Below are positions 34,365 through 42,740 of a stretch of 64,000 bases of DNA, one piece after another (within the stretch, counting starts at the first letter, position 1; each line of letters starts with the position of its first letter). Made by a program: the position numbers and the translations under genes. Below the pieces are notes generated by a model. It did not search any database and was not told where the DNA came from. It was given only the letters and a program-made list of their open reading frames with translations. The DNA comes from a virus. The stretch is taken from positions 49,328 to 113,327 of IMG/VR virus record IMGVR_UViG_3300001373_000002. The stretch is one strand, 5' to 3'.

Positions 34365-34871
34365 TTAAATACTGTATTTAGCTTTAATACTTTTATATGC
34401 TTCAAGCGCTGCAATGCAGTCATATAATGGATTGTGACAATTTCCAACTACCACTATATTATTGTTTTTGTTATACGTATCCACCGAAGTTCCAATTTCT
34501 GGAAATGCGCTAATATCGATCAATGGGTATGGTGCGTCAAAGTCGCCGATAAACCCAAACTCTCTCGCATCTATAAACAGTTTAGCTTCCACTGGAACTC
34601 CCATATGAACTATAATTTCAGCGTCATTTTTGTTCTCCATATAGAAGTCTATGAAGTCGTTTAGCATCCATTTATAGCTTCCATGAGTCATAGGAATATC
34701 TTCCATTACTGGCAATACATTATCCCTAACAAACTCATTCGTAACTCCTTCAATTGGGCATCGAAAAGTTACACTTGTTATAATTCCATTTTCTTCTAAT
34801 ACCGCAGAGATACTAAATGCCTTGCCATATAATCCATTTGTTTCTGCGTCTATACTGATTATTTTTTTCAT
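34365..34871 (-). CDS. DEDD-family 3'-5' exonuclease-like protein
   Basis: 168 residues. IISIDAETNGLYGKAF has the DxE of exonuclease motif I; NNDAEI...HMGVPVEAKLF resembles motif II; HNPLYDCIAALEAY is the HxxxxD of motif III (DEDDh type). The protein is short, as in RNase T/oligoribonuclease-like enzymes, so it may trim RNA or DNA 3' ends. AAGGAAG precedes the ATG. Confidence 0.85.
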   Translation of the reverse strand: MKKIISIDAETNGLYGKAFSISAVLEENGIITSVTFRCPIEGVTNEFVRDNVLPVMEDIPMTHGSYKWMLNDFIDFYMENKNDAEIIVHMGVPVEAKLFIDAREFGFIGDFDAPYPLIDISAFPEIGTSVDTYNKNNNIVVVGNCHNPLYDCIAALEAYKSIKAKYSI

Positions 34872-34904
34872 TATACTTCCTTTCTTTAGATTATTTTATT
34901 TTTA

Positions 34905-35000
34905 TTAATCGTTCCATGATTTTATAAGACAAATTACAACAAATATCAACGCTAGTACTGTAATAATTAATACCGCTGCGTTAGCATCTCCGTGCATCAT
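34905..35000 (-). CDS. membrane microprotein, 31 aa (possible)
   Basis: MMHGDANAAVLIITVLALIF VVICLIKSWND-type layout: a polar head, one membrane helix, a short tail (34905-35000). No good ribosome site is adjacent, the nearest AAGGAGG being more than 20 bases away, so expression is uncertain. Confidence 0.35.
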   Translation of the reverse strand: MMHGDANAAVLIITVLALIFVVICLIKSWND

Positions 35001-35011
35001 AGTATAATATT

Positions 35012-35212
35012 TTATTTTGTCACCTCCTTCTGTTCTATTTGTTCTATACTGTCAACCAACTCTACTTCGAAGTAATTTTCTTCCGCCTCCTCGAACTTGT
35101 CGAATGTTTCTTTAAATCTGATATCGTAAATACGCTCTTCCTCATATGTCGCTTGTCTATTAATTGCATAGTAAGCACCAGTTGGATGATATTTGTATAC
35201 ATGAATTCCCAT
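35012..35212 (-). CDS. hypothetical protein, 66 aa
   Basis: Starts GIHVYKYHPTGAYYAINR. Acidic C-terminal half. AGGAGG precedes the ATG. Not recognised. Confidence 0.65.
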   Translation of the reverse strand: MGIHVYKYHPTGAYYAINRQATYEEERIYDIRFKETFDKFEEAEENYFEVELVDSIEQIEQKEVTK

Positions 35213-35242
35213 CTTTATTTCCTCCTATTTTTTGTTATACGT

Positions 35243-35554
35243 TTATTGTAAAAATTCAAAATCATACCCATTTACTTTTATATTGATATATAGCCCTTCT
35301 TGTTCTATTCCTTGGTCATCACCATTAACGAAATAATCATAGTCAAAATGTCCTATTTCGTCACGTAATTTTCGAATACCTTCTACGACTTTATTATATC
35401 TATCTTCTGCAATCTTTTTTGACACATTGAAATGTTCTGTAGCCTCCTCTTTTGTAGCGAAGCAATTTGTCCAATATCGGTTTACTTCCTTTAGTATAAA
35501 ATCGTTTACACCGTCTTGCTGATTCTGGTATGTATAATATATTCTCTTTTCCAT
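35243..35554 (-). CDS. hypothetical protein, 103 aa
   Basis: I start at ATG 35554, eight bases after GGAGG; the ATG five codons upstream is too close to its own AGGAGG. Acidic, with DYDYFVNGDDQG and a FATKEEATEHFNVSKK helix. Not recognised. Confidence 0.6.
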   Translation of the reverse strand: MEKRIYYTYQNQQDGVNDFILKEVNRYWTNCFATKEEATEHFNVSKKIAEDRYNKVVEGIRKLRDEIGHFDYDYFVNGDDQGIEQEGLYINIKVNGYDFEFLQ

Positions 35555-35574
35555 TTTTGTTTCCTCCATTCCTC

Positions 35575-35724
35575 CTATTTATATTTTTCTTTAGCTTCTT
35601 TCACAGTCCCACAAAATCCGACTGTTATAATAGACGTTCTGCCATTTATTACAATCTTTTCTTTCACCTCTACAGTCTTAAAATGACCATTCTCATGTTC
35701 TACAAATTCATACTTATTTACCAT
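35575..35724 (-). CDS. small hypothetical protein, 49 aa
   Basis: ATG 35724 to TAG, with AGAGGA upstream. Beta-rich (VNKYEFVEHENGHFKTVEVK, then SIITVGFCG) and a lysine-rich end. It fills the only gap between its neighbours. Confidence 0.55.
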   Translation of the reverse strand: MVNKYEFVEHENGHFKTVEVKEKIVINGRTSIITVGFCGTVKEAKEKYK

Positions 35725-35750
35725 CAATTTTCCTCTTTTCATTTATTTTA

Positions 35751-36272
35751 TTAGTCAATTATAATTCCATCTTTTTTCAAATATTTTCTTAGGGCGTTAT
35801 AGCTTAATGTTACGCTATATTCTTGCTGAGTTCCATAATACCTTATGATATTACAAGCGAGTCTAAAATTCGCCCCAGTTTCTCCATATGTAGGAATTTC
35901 TTCTATATCAATCCATCTGTCTGTTATATTAACAATGTCTTCTGTTATAACAAACTGCCCATGATTATTGTTCCTTACATTTACAACTTTGTATATATCT
36001 TCTCTTTCCTCGTAACAGTCTACCCACGTTTTGCCGTGAATGAATCCATTTAAAGCTCCGAACTCTATCCACCCATTACACGCTCTATTATCCAAGTGTG
36101 CTATTGTATATTCTTCTGCATGTTCTGTGCTTTTAAACGACATTGAGAAAGATAAATTTTCTATCTCCTCTTGTACATTTGTGCCATTTGCTACCAGAAA
36201 ATAATCTAAGTTACTTAAGTCTACAGATATAATTCCGTCGCTAAGTACTTCGCATCCTATTATTTTAACCAT
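35751..36272 (-). CDS. hypothetical protein of plasmid-like block, 173 aa
   Basis: Start at ATG 36272. Acidic-polar protein with DNRACNGWIEFG and GKTWVDCYEERE, which resembles unannotated proteins co-occurring with ArdA on gut mobile elements. Not confidently assigned. Confidence 0.6.
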   Translation of the reverse strand: MVKIIGCEVLSDGIISVDLSNLDYFLVANGTNVQEEIENLSFSMSFKSTEHAEEYTIAHLDNRACNGWIEFGALNGFIHGKTWVDCYEEREDIYKVVNVRNNNHGQFVITEDIVNITDRWIDIEEIPTYGETGANFRLACNIIRYYGTQQEYSVTLSYNALRKYLKKDGIIID

Positions 36273-36295
36273 GTTATACCTTCTTTCAATTTTTG

Positions 36296-36811
36296 TCATA
36301 TTACCTTTATAGCTCCATTGCTCGTAAAGCTATATCCAGCGTCTCGCCCATATGCTTCATAGTCGAAATATTTTGTAATACAATTGTCTATTCTTAGCAT
36401 TTCGCCATCTTCTAATAACTTCATTCCTAAATCTTTATAGTTTGTTATATCATGAAGATAATAATAATTTTTCTGTCCTACCATTTGTAAATAATGTCCT
36501 ATACATTGAGTATATTCGTCATATTCTGCTAATGCTTGCAGTTCTTCCATTTCTATTTCGCATAAGCTTTCATACGATTTGTAAACCTTGTTAATGTCGG
36601 AATAATTAGTATATGTATATCTTTCAATCTTTATATCTATATCGCAATCAATATCAAAAGTGGAAAACATTCTATCTCTGTCGCTTATTACATTATTCTT
36701 ATAGAGTAATGTCTCAAATGCTTGCTCTGTTATAGGAAACTCAACCCATATCCCTATAACCTCAAAATTATTAATATACTTATTTGTATTTACTACATAT
36801 ACGCTAAACAT
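36296..36811 (-). CDS. ardA: ArdA-like antirestriction protein
   Basis: 171 residues, very acidic. FSVYVVNTNKY followed by EVIGIWVEFP, YLHDITNYKDLGMKLLEDGE, and CITKYFDYEAYGRDAG give the classic ArdA pattern, in particular YFDYEAYGRD. ArdA mimics bent B-DNA and blocks type I restriction and methylation enzymes. It opens the block of plasmid-like genes. RBS GAGGAAAATAAG. Confidence 0.85.
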   Translation of the reverse strand: MFSVYVVNTNKYINNFEVIGIWVEFPITEQAFETLLYKNNVISDRDRMFSTFDIDCDIDIKIERYTYTNYSDINKVYKSYESLCEIEMEELQALAEYDEYTQCIGHYLQMVGQKNYYYLHDITNYKDLGMKLLEDGEMLRIDNCITKYFDYEAYGRDAGYSFTSNGAIKVI

Positions 36812-36826
36812 CTTATTTTCCTCTTT

Positions 36827-37954
36827 TCATTTTATTTTACATCTTGTGAGTATAGTCTGCTTTATTCCATTATACTCATTGAATTCTTTAATAGTTCCTA
36901 GCACTGTTATACATCTATCTAGTATTTCATTTTGTGTCTTCCATATAAAGATTATTCCATCATTTGACGTTAATCTATACATGTAAGTCAATATAGTTTT
37001 GTAATAACTATAACTCGTCGGATAACTAGTGACAAGTTCTACTTTTAAATTCTCAATAGTGTATCTCTTACCTATTTCGCCATTAAAATGTTTTGTTTCA
37101 TTATTCTTATTGTTTTGTTCTACGCTTTTCTTATACTGTACATAAGCATAGGCTATAAAACCATTAGGCTGTTCTATATAATCCCTTGATAAGCTTGATA
37201 CAATGTTATCAGAGAAATTATTATATGTCAAGCCCAGATTTTTGAAGTAACTTATTACCTTTTGTGCTACCTCAACGGCTTTCTGTTCTACGTTATTTAT
37301 ACACACGACATCATTGAACGATTTATTTTTTGTCTCGTCCTTTTGATATCCATATTTATCTATGTTTTCAATACACCTACACAAATAGCTAAATGTTTTG
37401 AACATAGGCTTAAATGCACTGCTTTCTATGTCTTCTAGTTTGCTTTCTTCGTAACAGAATACATCTAAATCAACATATCCTTTTACGATATCTAAGCAAC
37501 TGATTCCAGTAAATTCATTGAGACATGTACTTCCGACTTGAACAAAATTACCACTAGAATCCACTAGTATGATAGTTTTATTCCTATTTCTTATAGTATT
37601 ACAGTGGTCACAATTGCCCTTACTTGTTATATATTTGTAAGGTACTGTATAGCTATAATCAACCATGTTAACCACGTTTATATTATTTGATTGACTCTGG
37701 TTTTTATGGTCTATTACGGCGACGATTTTATAATCACCGATTTTTAACTCTCCCATACTAAACTCATAATTGCATATAGTCGTATATGATTTACTATATG
37801 TTCTATCAGTTTCGTTGTAGTATGCTACCTCCTCTATGGTATTTTCAAGTCGTTCAAACGTGTAATTGATACCTAGTTTGTCCAACTTTTTTATAACATG
37901 TTCTATCTTTTTTTTGACTTGATAAAACCGACTTTCCAAGCACTTGTATTCCAT
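36827..37954 (-). CDS. mobile-element protein with zinc finger, 375 aa
   Basis: Start at ATG 37954, after AAGGAGG; the upstream extension is a non-coding hydrophobic stretch. GNCDHCNTIRNRNKTIILVD, then GSTCLNEFTG: a CxxC...C zinc-finger pair known from plasmid and ICE proteins. The rest is mixed alpha/beta. Function unknown. Confidence 0.75.
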   Translation of the reverse strand: MEYKCLESRFYQVKKKIEHVIKKLDKLGINYTFERLENTIEEVAYYNETDRTYSKSYTTICNYEFSMGELKIGDYKIVAVIDHKNQSQSNNINVVNMVDYSYTVPYKYITSKGNCDHCNTIRNRNKTIILVDSSGNFVQVGSTCLNEFTGISCLDIVKGYVDLDVFCYEESKLEDIESSAFKPMFKTFSYLCRCIENIDKYGYQKDETKNKSFNDVVCINNVEQKAVEVAQKVISYFKNLGLTYNNFSDNIVSSLSRDYIEQPNGFIAYAYVQYKKSVEQNNKNNETKHFNGEIGKRYTIENLKVELVTSYPTSYSYYKTILTYMYRLTSNDGIIFIWKTQNEILDRCITVLGTIKEFNEYNGIKQTILTRCKIK

Positions 37955-37978
37955 GACGTACCTCCTTTTGATTAATAC

Positions 37979-38007
37979 GCAAGCACGCAATAGACTTGTA
38001 TGCTTGC
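37979..38007 (-). terminator. intergenic hairpin
   Basis: GCAAGCA/TGCTTGC, seven pairs around a 15-base loop, between two leftward genes. No strong U run follows, so it may be an attenuator rather than a full terminator. Confidence 0.4.
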
Positions 38008-38019
38008 ATGTAACCAAAA

Positions 38020-38340
38020 TTATTTTATAAATTGTGAAATAAAACAACAATTCTCTGTTTTGCAATATTCAAATGCGCCGTTCAAGACGTTATAAAACCA
38101 TCTTTCGTCAGAGTTAGCCATTTCTATCTGTTTTTCTGGTAGCTTTTCAGCTAACCTTTCGCAAACGTCCATAACTAAATTTTCTGGCAACATTAAGTTA
38201 ACTTTTGCCATATCCCAAATATTCGCTGGCTCTTCTGTGAAGGTAGTATTATTTACAATGCTATCTACCACCTTTTTATAGTTTTCGTAACCTCTTACTA
38301 GTTCTAAATATTCGCTTGACTCCATACTTACTTTTGCCAT
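38020..38340 (-). CDS. hypothetical protein, 106 aa
   Basis: Not recognised. Helical, with KVNLMLPENLVMDVCERLAE and three late cysteines. AGAGGTATAAT precedes the ATG; a parS site lies 45 bases before it. Confidence 0.65.
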   Translation of the reverse strand: MAKVSMESSEYLELVRGYENYKKVVDSIVNNTTFTEEPANIWDMAKVNLMLPENLVMDVCERLAEKLPEKQIEMANSDERWFYNVLNGAFEYCKTENCCFISQFIK

Positions 38341-38384
38341 AATTATTATACCTCTTTCGATTTTTTATTTTTGTTATATATTAA

Positions 38385-38400
38385 TGTTTCACGTGAAACG
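38385..38400. promoter_or_regulatory. parS-like site 1 (15/16)
   Basis: TGTTTCACGTGAAACG: matches the bacterial chromosomal parS TGTTTCACGTGAAACA at 15 of 16 positions. Between two genes. Confidence 0.85.
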
Positions 38401-38403
38401 TTC

Positions 38404-38856
38404 CTATTCATTGATGTTAATCGGTAATACTAAACCTATCATATTTTCACTTAAGTCATATATAAATATCGGACTTAATTTTTTACTATTCTTAAATACA
38501 ATATCTTTTCCGAACATATCTATGTATCTTTTGTCGGCGTAAACTTTGTACTCTTTATCATTTTCTTTTTCGAACTCTATAGCAGTATACTTATTAAAAA
38601 CTTTACAATTTGCAGTAGGTTTTACAGTTTCTGTTGTGTCGCAATTTATAACCTTGTCAAGCGATTCTAATACTCTGATTTTTTTTAATTTTAGCTTATC
38701 AATGTCTAAAATCCACTCTTGTTTTTCTACAAGAATGATATAATGTCCATTGCTAACTCCAAAATATTTTTCATTCGTAAAGATTGTAAAATCAACTCCA
38801 CTATTTTTCTTTATAGCCTTTAATATGTCCATTTGAATTTTTATTGTATCTGTCAT
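38404..38856 (-). CDS. hypothetical plasmid-like protein, 150 aa
   Basis: Mixed alpha/beta. TIFTNEKYFGVSNGHYIILV, then VIN..TETVKP and IEFEKENDKEYKVYADKR. I associate this family with conjugative and mobilisable elements of Bacteroides/Firmicutes, function unknown. Confidence 0.6.
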   Translation of the reverse strand: MTDTIKIQMDILKAIKKNSGVDFTIFTNEKYFGVSNGHYIILVEKQEWILDIDKLKLKKIRVLESLDKVINCDTTETVKPTANCKVFNKYTAIEFEKENDKEYKVYADKRYIDMFGKDIVFKNSKKLSPIFIYDLSENMIGLVLPININE

Positions 38857-38893
38857 TATTTTTTACCTCTTTCAATTTTTATTTTTTGTTATA

Positions 38894-39160
38894 TTAATAT
38901 ATTACCAATACCGACATATTTAATACGCAAGTACATTGCATGTTTAGCGTATACGCCTTGCCTCTTTTGTATATGAAGGTGTTTAGCGATACTTTTTTGT
39001 ATAGCTCGCATACCTTTATTTTATCATTCAATCTGTTATCGGCTATTTCGTCAGCACCAATAAACATAAAATTTTCTAGATGCGCAACATTCTTTAATTC
39101 TGTCGCACACATTCTTAAACTTTGAGACTTTATTATTTTCTTTTGCAATCTTTTATTCAT
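38894..39160 (-). CDS. hypothetical protein, 88 aa
   Basis: Basic start NKRLQKKIIKSQSLRM. Cysteine-containing end (QCTCVLNMSVLVIY). Not recognised. A 6-bp ATACGC/GCGTAT inverted repeat sits inside its last codons (38923-38952), like the hairpins between neighbouring genes. AAGGAGGAAA precedes the ATG. Confidence 0.6.
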   Translation of the reverse strand: MNKRLQKKIIKSQSLRMCATELKNVAHLENFMFIGADEIADNRLNDKIKVCELYKKVSLNTFIYKRGKAYTLNMQCTCVLNMSVLVIY

Positions 39161-39171
39161 TTTCCTCCTTA

Positions 39172-39187
39172 TGTTTCACGTGAAACA
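39172..39187. promoter_or_regulatory. parS-like site 2 (16/16)
   Basis: TGTTTCACGTGAAACA, exact match to the consensus, 11 bases before the start of the 39160 gene and just beyond the end of the next one. Confidence 0.92.
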
Positions 39188-39189
39188 AT

Positions 39190-39666
39190 TTAATACAAAT
39201 ATATGCACCCACTAGACACGAAATTATAACCAGCGTGTATGATGCTTGCGCCATAACTTTTGTAGAAAAAGAAGTTATCAAAATTCAATTCATTTAGCAT
39301 ATCTATGCAGTTGTTTTGTTCTAACATATTTTTAACAACTGCTCTACCCAGTTCCTCCTCATTGTTTACATTCCAATAGTACTCATATCTTTTACTAAGT
39401 ACTATTTCAAGTGCGTCCTGTAGACAACACCCTTTTACTTCTATTATAGCGTTAATTATATCAATGTCCACGTTTTCATTATTGGCACGTTCCACCAATA
39501 AATTTAATGCATAGATATCATCATAACTATTAATCATACCATTAATTACATTTGTTTCCATGTCATCAATGATACATTCCTTCTCTTGCGTTATATTTTT
39601 AAGTTCTGTTGCGTCCATAGGCAACGTTATCCAATCGCCATTAATTAAAACTTTTATCTCTAACAT
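39190..39666 (-). CDS. ArdA-like protein, divergent
   Basis: 158 residues. WITLPMDATELKNI and IYALNLLVERANNENVDI, then ELGRAVVKNMLEQNN and FDNFFFYKSYGASI follow the ArdA layout but the YFDYEAYGRD core has changed to FFYKSYGAS. Probably a divergent antirestriction protein; activity uncertain. Good AAGGAGGAACAAAAA ribosome site. Confidence 0.65.
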   Translation of the reverse strand: MLEIKVLINGDWITLPMDATELKNITQEKECIIDDMETNVINGMINSYDDIYALNLLVERANNENVDIDIINAIIEVKGCCLQDALEIVLSKRYEYYWNVNNEEELGRAVVKNMLEQNNCIDMLNELNFDNFFFYKSYGASIIHAGYNFVSSGCIYLY

Positions 39667-39693
39667 TTTTTGTTCCTCCTTGTTATATTTTTT

Positions 39694-40248
39694 TTAAAAC
39701 ATTAATCTTAATCTATCCTTTTCATCAACCATATGAGGGATATAGTCAATAAAATTTTCAATATACCTCATTTCGCAAGTTTTTGGGTTTGTTATATAAA
39801 CCCCCTTTTCGTCCATTTCTAGTTTTGACGTATACTCTAAGCCTAACATATACGTTTTACCTATTATGTAATACTGATTAATGAAACTTTTTAACTCCTC
39901 TCGTATTTTTTCAGGAGAGTAATTGTCTCTCTTTGACAGTCTAGCGTATTCATGTATAGGGATTATTTTAAACTCCCTTACACTTTTGTAGCTTCCATCT
40001 CCCCAACTATAGCAAGAAAATTTAGTGGGAATATACCCAGCGGGAGTATATGAGTACACAAGTCTGTCATTGAACATAGGAATTGAGTCAACTATTCTTT
40101 GATAGTAGTCAACCTCTACGAATTTCGAGTTTTGTTCTAATGGTTTTGCTGAAAATCCACCACTAGGATTTCTTTTGTATTTTGAAACTGTTACCATTAT
40201 CACACAATTATTTAGTTCTGATGTATTCACATATATACTTTTTTTCAT
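39694..40248 (-). CDS. hypothetical plasmid-like protein, 184 aa
   Basis: Not recognised. VDYYQRIVDSIPMFNDRLVY and AGYIPTKFSCYSWGDGSYKS stand out. No cysteine cluster or membrane helix. GAGGAACAAAAA precedes the ATG. Confidence 0.65.
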   Translation of the reverse strand: MKKSIYVNTSELNNCVIMVTVSKYKRNPSGGFSAKPLEQNSKFVEVDYYQRIVDSIPMFNDRLVYSYTPAGYIPTKFSCYSWGDGSYKSVREFKIIPIHEYARLSKRDNYSPEKIREELKSFINQYYIIGKTYMLGLEYTSKLEMDEKGVYITNPKTCEMRYIENFIDYIPHMVDEKDRLRLMF

Positions 40249-40282
40249 TTTTTGTTCCTCTTTTCATTTTTAATATAGATAT

Positions 40283-40317
40283 CCAAATATACAAAATAGT
40301 TAATGTTGCATACTTGG
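40283..40317 (-). terminator. intergenic hairpin
   Basis: CCAAATAT / ATACTTGG, seven of eight pairs, about 19-base loop containing CAAAATAGTTAATGTTGC. Same position and layout as the hairpins at 37979 and 40741. Confidence 0.35.
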
Positions 40318-40325
40318 TAAAAATA

Positions 40326-40682
40326 TTAAAGCATATAGACGTTAGTGATACGTACCTCTATATCTTCAAGTGCTGGGCGAGGTCTTGGAGTTTGACACAC
40401 GCCGAACCCGTCCGCATTACCGCAATCGAAACAACATGGCTGTTGGTCTTTTGTTATGCCTAGGTGACAAATTGTATACGTGTTCTCAAATTCATAATTT
40501 ATCCATAGACTCTCGCCTATTTTGTAACTATATGAGTCTTTATTTTTTAGATATAAAGGACGCTCTCCCTCTCCGTCCCAAATTTCTAATAACTTTACCA
40601 CGTCGCCAATTTGGACATTTGGTAAATTAAATCTTTTGATACACTCCTGCGTTTCCGCAGATATTACTTTTAAACTTTCCAT
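40326..40682 (-). CDS. hypothetical protein, 118 aa
   Basis: Not recognised. CCFDCGNADGFGVCQTPRPR near the end is unusually cysteine-, proline- and arginine-rich. The DNA encoding this end is noticeably richer in G and C than its surroundings, which could mean recent transfer. Confidence 0.65.
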   Translation of the reverse strand: MESLKVISAETQECIKRFNLPNVQIGDVVKLLEIWDGEGERPLYLKNKDSYSYKIGESLWINYEFENTYTICHLGITKDQQPCCFDCGNADGFGVCQTPRPRPALEDIEVRITNVYML

Positions 40683-40707
40683 TTTTGCCTCTTTCTAATA
40701 TTTTTTA

Positions 40708-40723
40708 TGTTTCACGTGAAACG
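40708..40723. promoter_or_regulatory. parS-like site 3 (15/16)
   Basis: TGTTTCACGTGAAACG, 15 of 16 consensus positions, between the genes at 40326 and 40786. Confidence 0.85.
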
Positions 40724-40740
40724 TTTTTTAATATAAACAC

Positions 40741-40775
40741 TTAAGTGCACAAAACAATTGGTGTTATGCACTTAA
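40741..40775 (-). terminator. intergenic hairpin
   Basis: Perfect TTAAGTGCA / TGCACTTAA stem, 17-base loop CAAAACAATTGGTGTTA. Directly follows the parS-3 site when read leftward-to-right. Confidence 0.45.
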
Positions 40776-40785
40776 TGAATATATT

Positions 40786-41121
40786 TTATTGAAAAGCTGG
40801 TGTACCTACTGGAATACCTCCCTCTCTTTTCATTAAGGTAGAGTTTGGACTCAGTAAATCTGTCCTATTCGGTAATGCTGAACGAACCACGCCAGAAACT
40901 ATATAATAAACATCTTCTGCCCACTCTGGTAATCCGTCGACGTCTCCATATACAACATCATAACGAGGAAATGTGTCTCCGTCCTCGTCTGTTACGTAAA
41001 AGGCAATCTCTTGACTTGTTGACACTCTGCATAATCCAACGCTTGGATATGCTTTTTTTATTTCTCCGTTTTCGTCCAACATTACAACTGGATGAGGACA
41101 TAAATTTTTAATAATTGACAT
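40786..41121 (-). CDS. conserved mobile-element protein, 111 aa
   Basis: KNLCPHPVVMLDENGEIKKA, then VGLCRVST and AEDVYYIVSGVVRSAL, PNRTDLLSPN: this is a widespread small protein of phages and conjugative elements (NLTPHPV... family), function unknown. First gene of the leftward arm, preceded by a long leader. AAGGAGATTATC is its ribosome site. Confidence 0.75.
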   Translation of the reverse strand: MSIIKNLCPHPVVMLDENGEIKKAYPSVGLCRVSTSQEIAFYVTDEDGDTFPRYDVVYGDVDGLPEWAEDVYYIVSGVVRSALPNRTDLLSPNSTLMKREGGIPVGTPAFQ

Positions 41122-41640
41122 GATAATCTCCTTAACTTTTAAGGCAAAGCGTAGCCATATATTTTTAATACTTAACGCAGTATATTATATATATCTATGT
41201 CGTTCGGTCTCATGAATTGCTTTTATTACAATATTAAGGTTGGATACAAGCCTCGCCGTTCTTGCTTTTTATTATGCATATCGTACACCGCATATAATAT
41301 TTGTTATAATATACTGCTTTAAATACTAAATACATTTTGTTACATTTATATTAAGCCTTTTCAAATATGCTCTAATTCCGATTTATTTTACATGAATACA
41401 ACAAAAAAATTGTTATACCATGCCATTTAAACACCGACGGACTAAGGGACTGCCTTGACTGGTCTTGGTGTATGGATAAGTTACGGACTTTTTATAGTTG
41501 TTCCCTGCTACAGTTTCAACTTGCCACAATACCATCTTGAAAATACTAATAACCATTACTGAATAATTCATGGTGTTCGTGGGTATTTAGGACTACGGAC
41601 AAACCAATATTTAATTGTAGATACCTATTCGGTACTATTA
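41122..41640 (-). promoter_or_regulatory. 519-base leader before the first leftward gene
   Basis: No open frame of note. It holds a perfect 13-bp inverted repeat (GCAGTATATTATA at 41177-41189 and its complement at 41305-41317), a hairpin ACCAT...ATGGT near 41540, ACACC...GGTGT near 41440, and GTCCGT three times within about 170 bases on the transcribed strand. It would be the 5' untranslated RNA of the leftward operon, long enough for a riboswitch-like or protein-binding element; no known class was recognised. Confidence 0.5.
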
Positions 41641-41641
41641 C

Positions 41642-41670
41642 ATATTATCACTATATAACTTGTTTGTCAA
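41642..41670 (-). promoter_or_regulatory. promoter for the leftward arm, proximal
   Basis: TTGACA (41670-41665), 17-base spacer ending TGA, -10 TAATAT (41647-41642), A-tract upstream. Confidence 0.7.
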
Positions 41671-41735
41671 CACTTTTTTTTAAAATGTTTCAAAACTTTG
41701 ATACTATGTAGTTGCTACCTTCTTGGTACTATTAC

Positions 41736-41764
41736 ATTCTAATACTATATAACTTGTTTGTCAA
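41736..41764 (-). promoter_or_regulatory. promoter for the leftward arm, distal
   Basis: TTGACA (41764-41759), 17-base spacer, TAGAAT (41741-41736). It shares the run AACAAGTTATATAGT and the -35 region with the proximal promoter, so the two arose by duplication. Confidence 0.75.
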
Positions 41765-42107
41765 CACTTTTTTTCATTATTTTTTAACTTTTTTTATACT
41801 ACAATATATAGTATTTTTATTATACAGTAACCACTATATATAGTATATTAATCATAATTTTCCAATTATTTCCAACTTATATTATTGTTTCGCCACAAAT
41901 AAACTTTTTTTATTATTATATATAGTAGAAACTTTTACATTTTTTATACCAATAATAGCCATAAACCTTTTATTTTCCTTGCTTTTTAGCCAATTTTAAA
42001 AGTGTTTTTCTTGCAGTTTATACATATAAAATAAATGTTTAGTGTCTGCTACCAGTAGTTTGTTTGTAGTCTTGTATGATATCCACCATAATCCACCATA
42101 TACCTTT

Positions 42108-42124
42108 AAAACGCACCAGAACGC
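42108..42124 (+). repeat. dispersed repeat copy 1
   Basis: AAACGCACCAGAACGCC, the shortest copy of the AACGCACYAGAATCG... family. Confidence 0.5.
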
Positions 42125-42284
42125 CCAAATTGGCGAATACACACTACGCCTATATATTAATACCAATTTAAAATAAACGTGGCTATATGGCTAAATTCAC
42201 CTTTTAGTCGCAAACAAATGTCGTTTTCTGTCTTTCTACCACGTACACAAACGAAACTTGTATATATTTATTTTTTACCAATAG

Positions 42285-42740
42285 ATAACATAGTTTTCAT
42301 ATAGATTTAGTATAATATAATGATGGTATTTCATAGTAGTTTACTAGGAATTAAAAGATATAGATAATTGCAGTAGTATTATTCATTACCATATAACATA
42401 GTTTTCATTACTATATGTAAAAATTTGATAATTGCAGTATAAGTTTTAATTACTATATTATGTAGCTTTCATTACTACTTGTATAATTTTCAGCGACTCT
42501 TGGTATAATTTAAGAAATAACAATTATTATTTGTATTGGATAAGAAAAACATATGTTCGATGGTATATGTTCGATTTGTGTATCATTGTATTAGTGAAGT
42601 GATACATCGGTCCTTATGGGATCTAAATATAGAACAAACGTTCGACTTAATGGCAATGGAATAACGACATACAGTAGCAGTATAGAACGCATGTTCGAAC
42701 ATAAGTATTTATTGGAATATTACAAGTAATTGCAGTAGGT
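42285..42740. repeat. direct-repeat cluster (iteron-like)
   Basis: ATAACATAGTTTTCAT occurs at 42285 and 42393, with a degenerate copy at 42457; GATAATTGCAGTA occurs at 42363 and 42427, with a variant at 42725. The two repeat types alternate. Iterons of this kind are typical of replication origins, but no initiator gene is recognised nearby. Confidence 0.55.
42547..42698. promoter_or_regulatory. SOS-box-like operator cluster
   Basis: Two perfect GAACN4GTTC sites, GAACAAACGTTC (42632-42643) and GAACGCATGTTC (42685-42696), plus AAACATATGTTC (42547-42558). GTTCGA occurs four times within 150 bases. GAACNNNNGTTC is the Gram-positive LexA/DinR operator. Alternatively these bind a phage regulator. 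Confidence 0.6.

Noticed and set aside
40741-40775. Integron attC site
   Set aside because: The RYYYAAC/GTTRRRY core pattern is not met and no integron integrase exists.
41122-41640. Retron or diversity-generating element
   Set aside because: No reverse transcriptase gene is present and no template/variable repeat was found.
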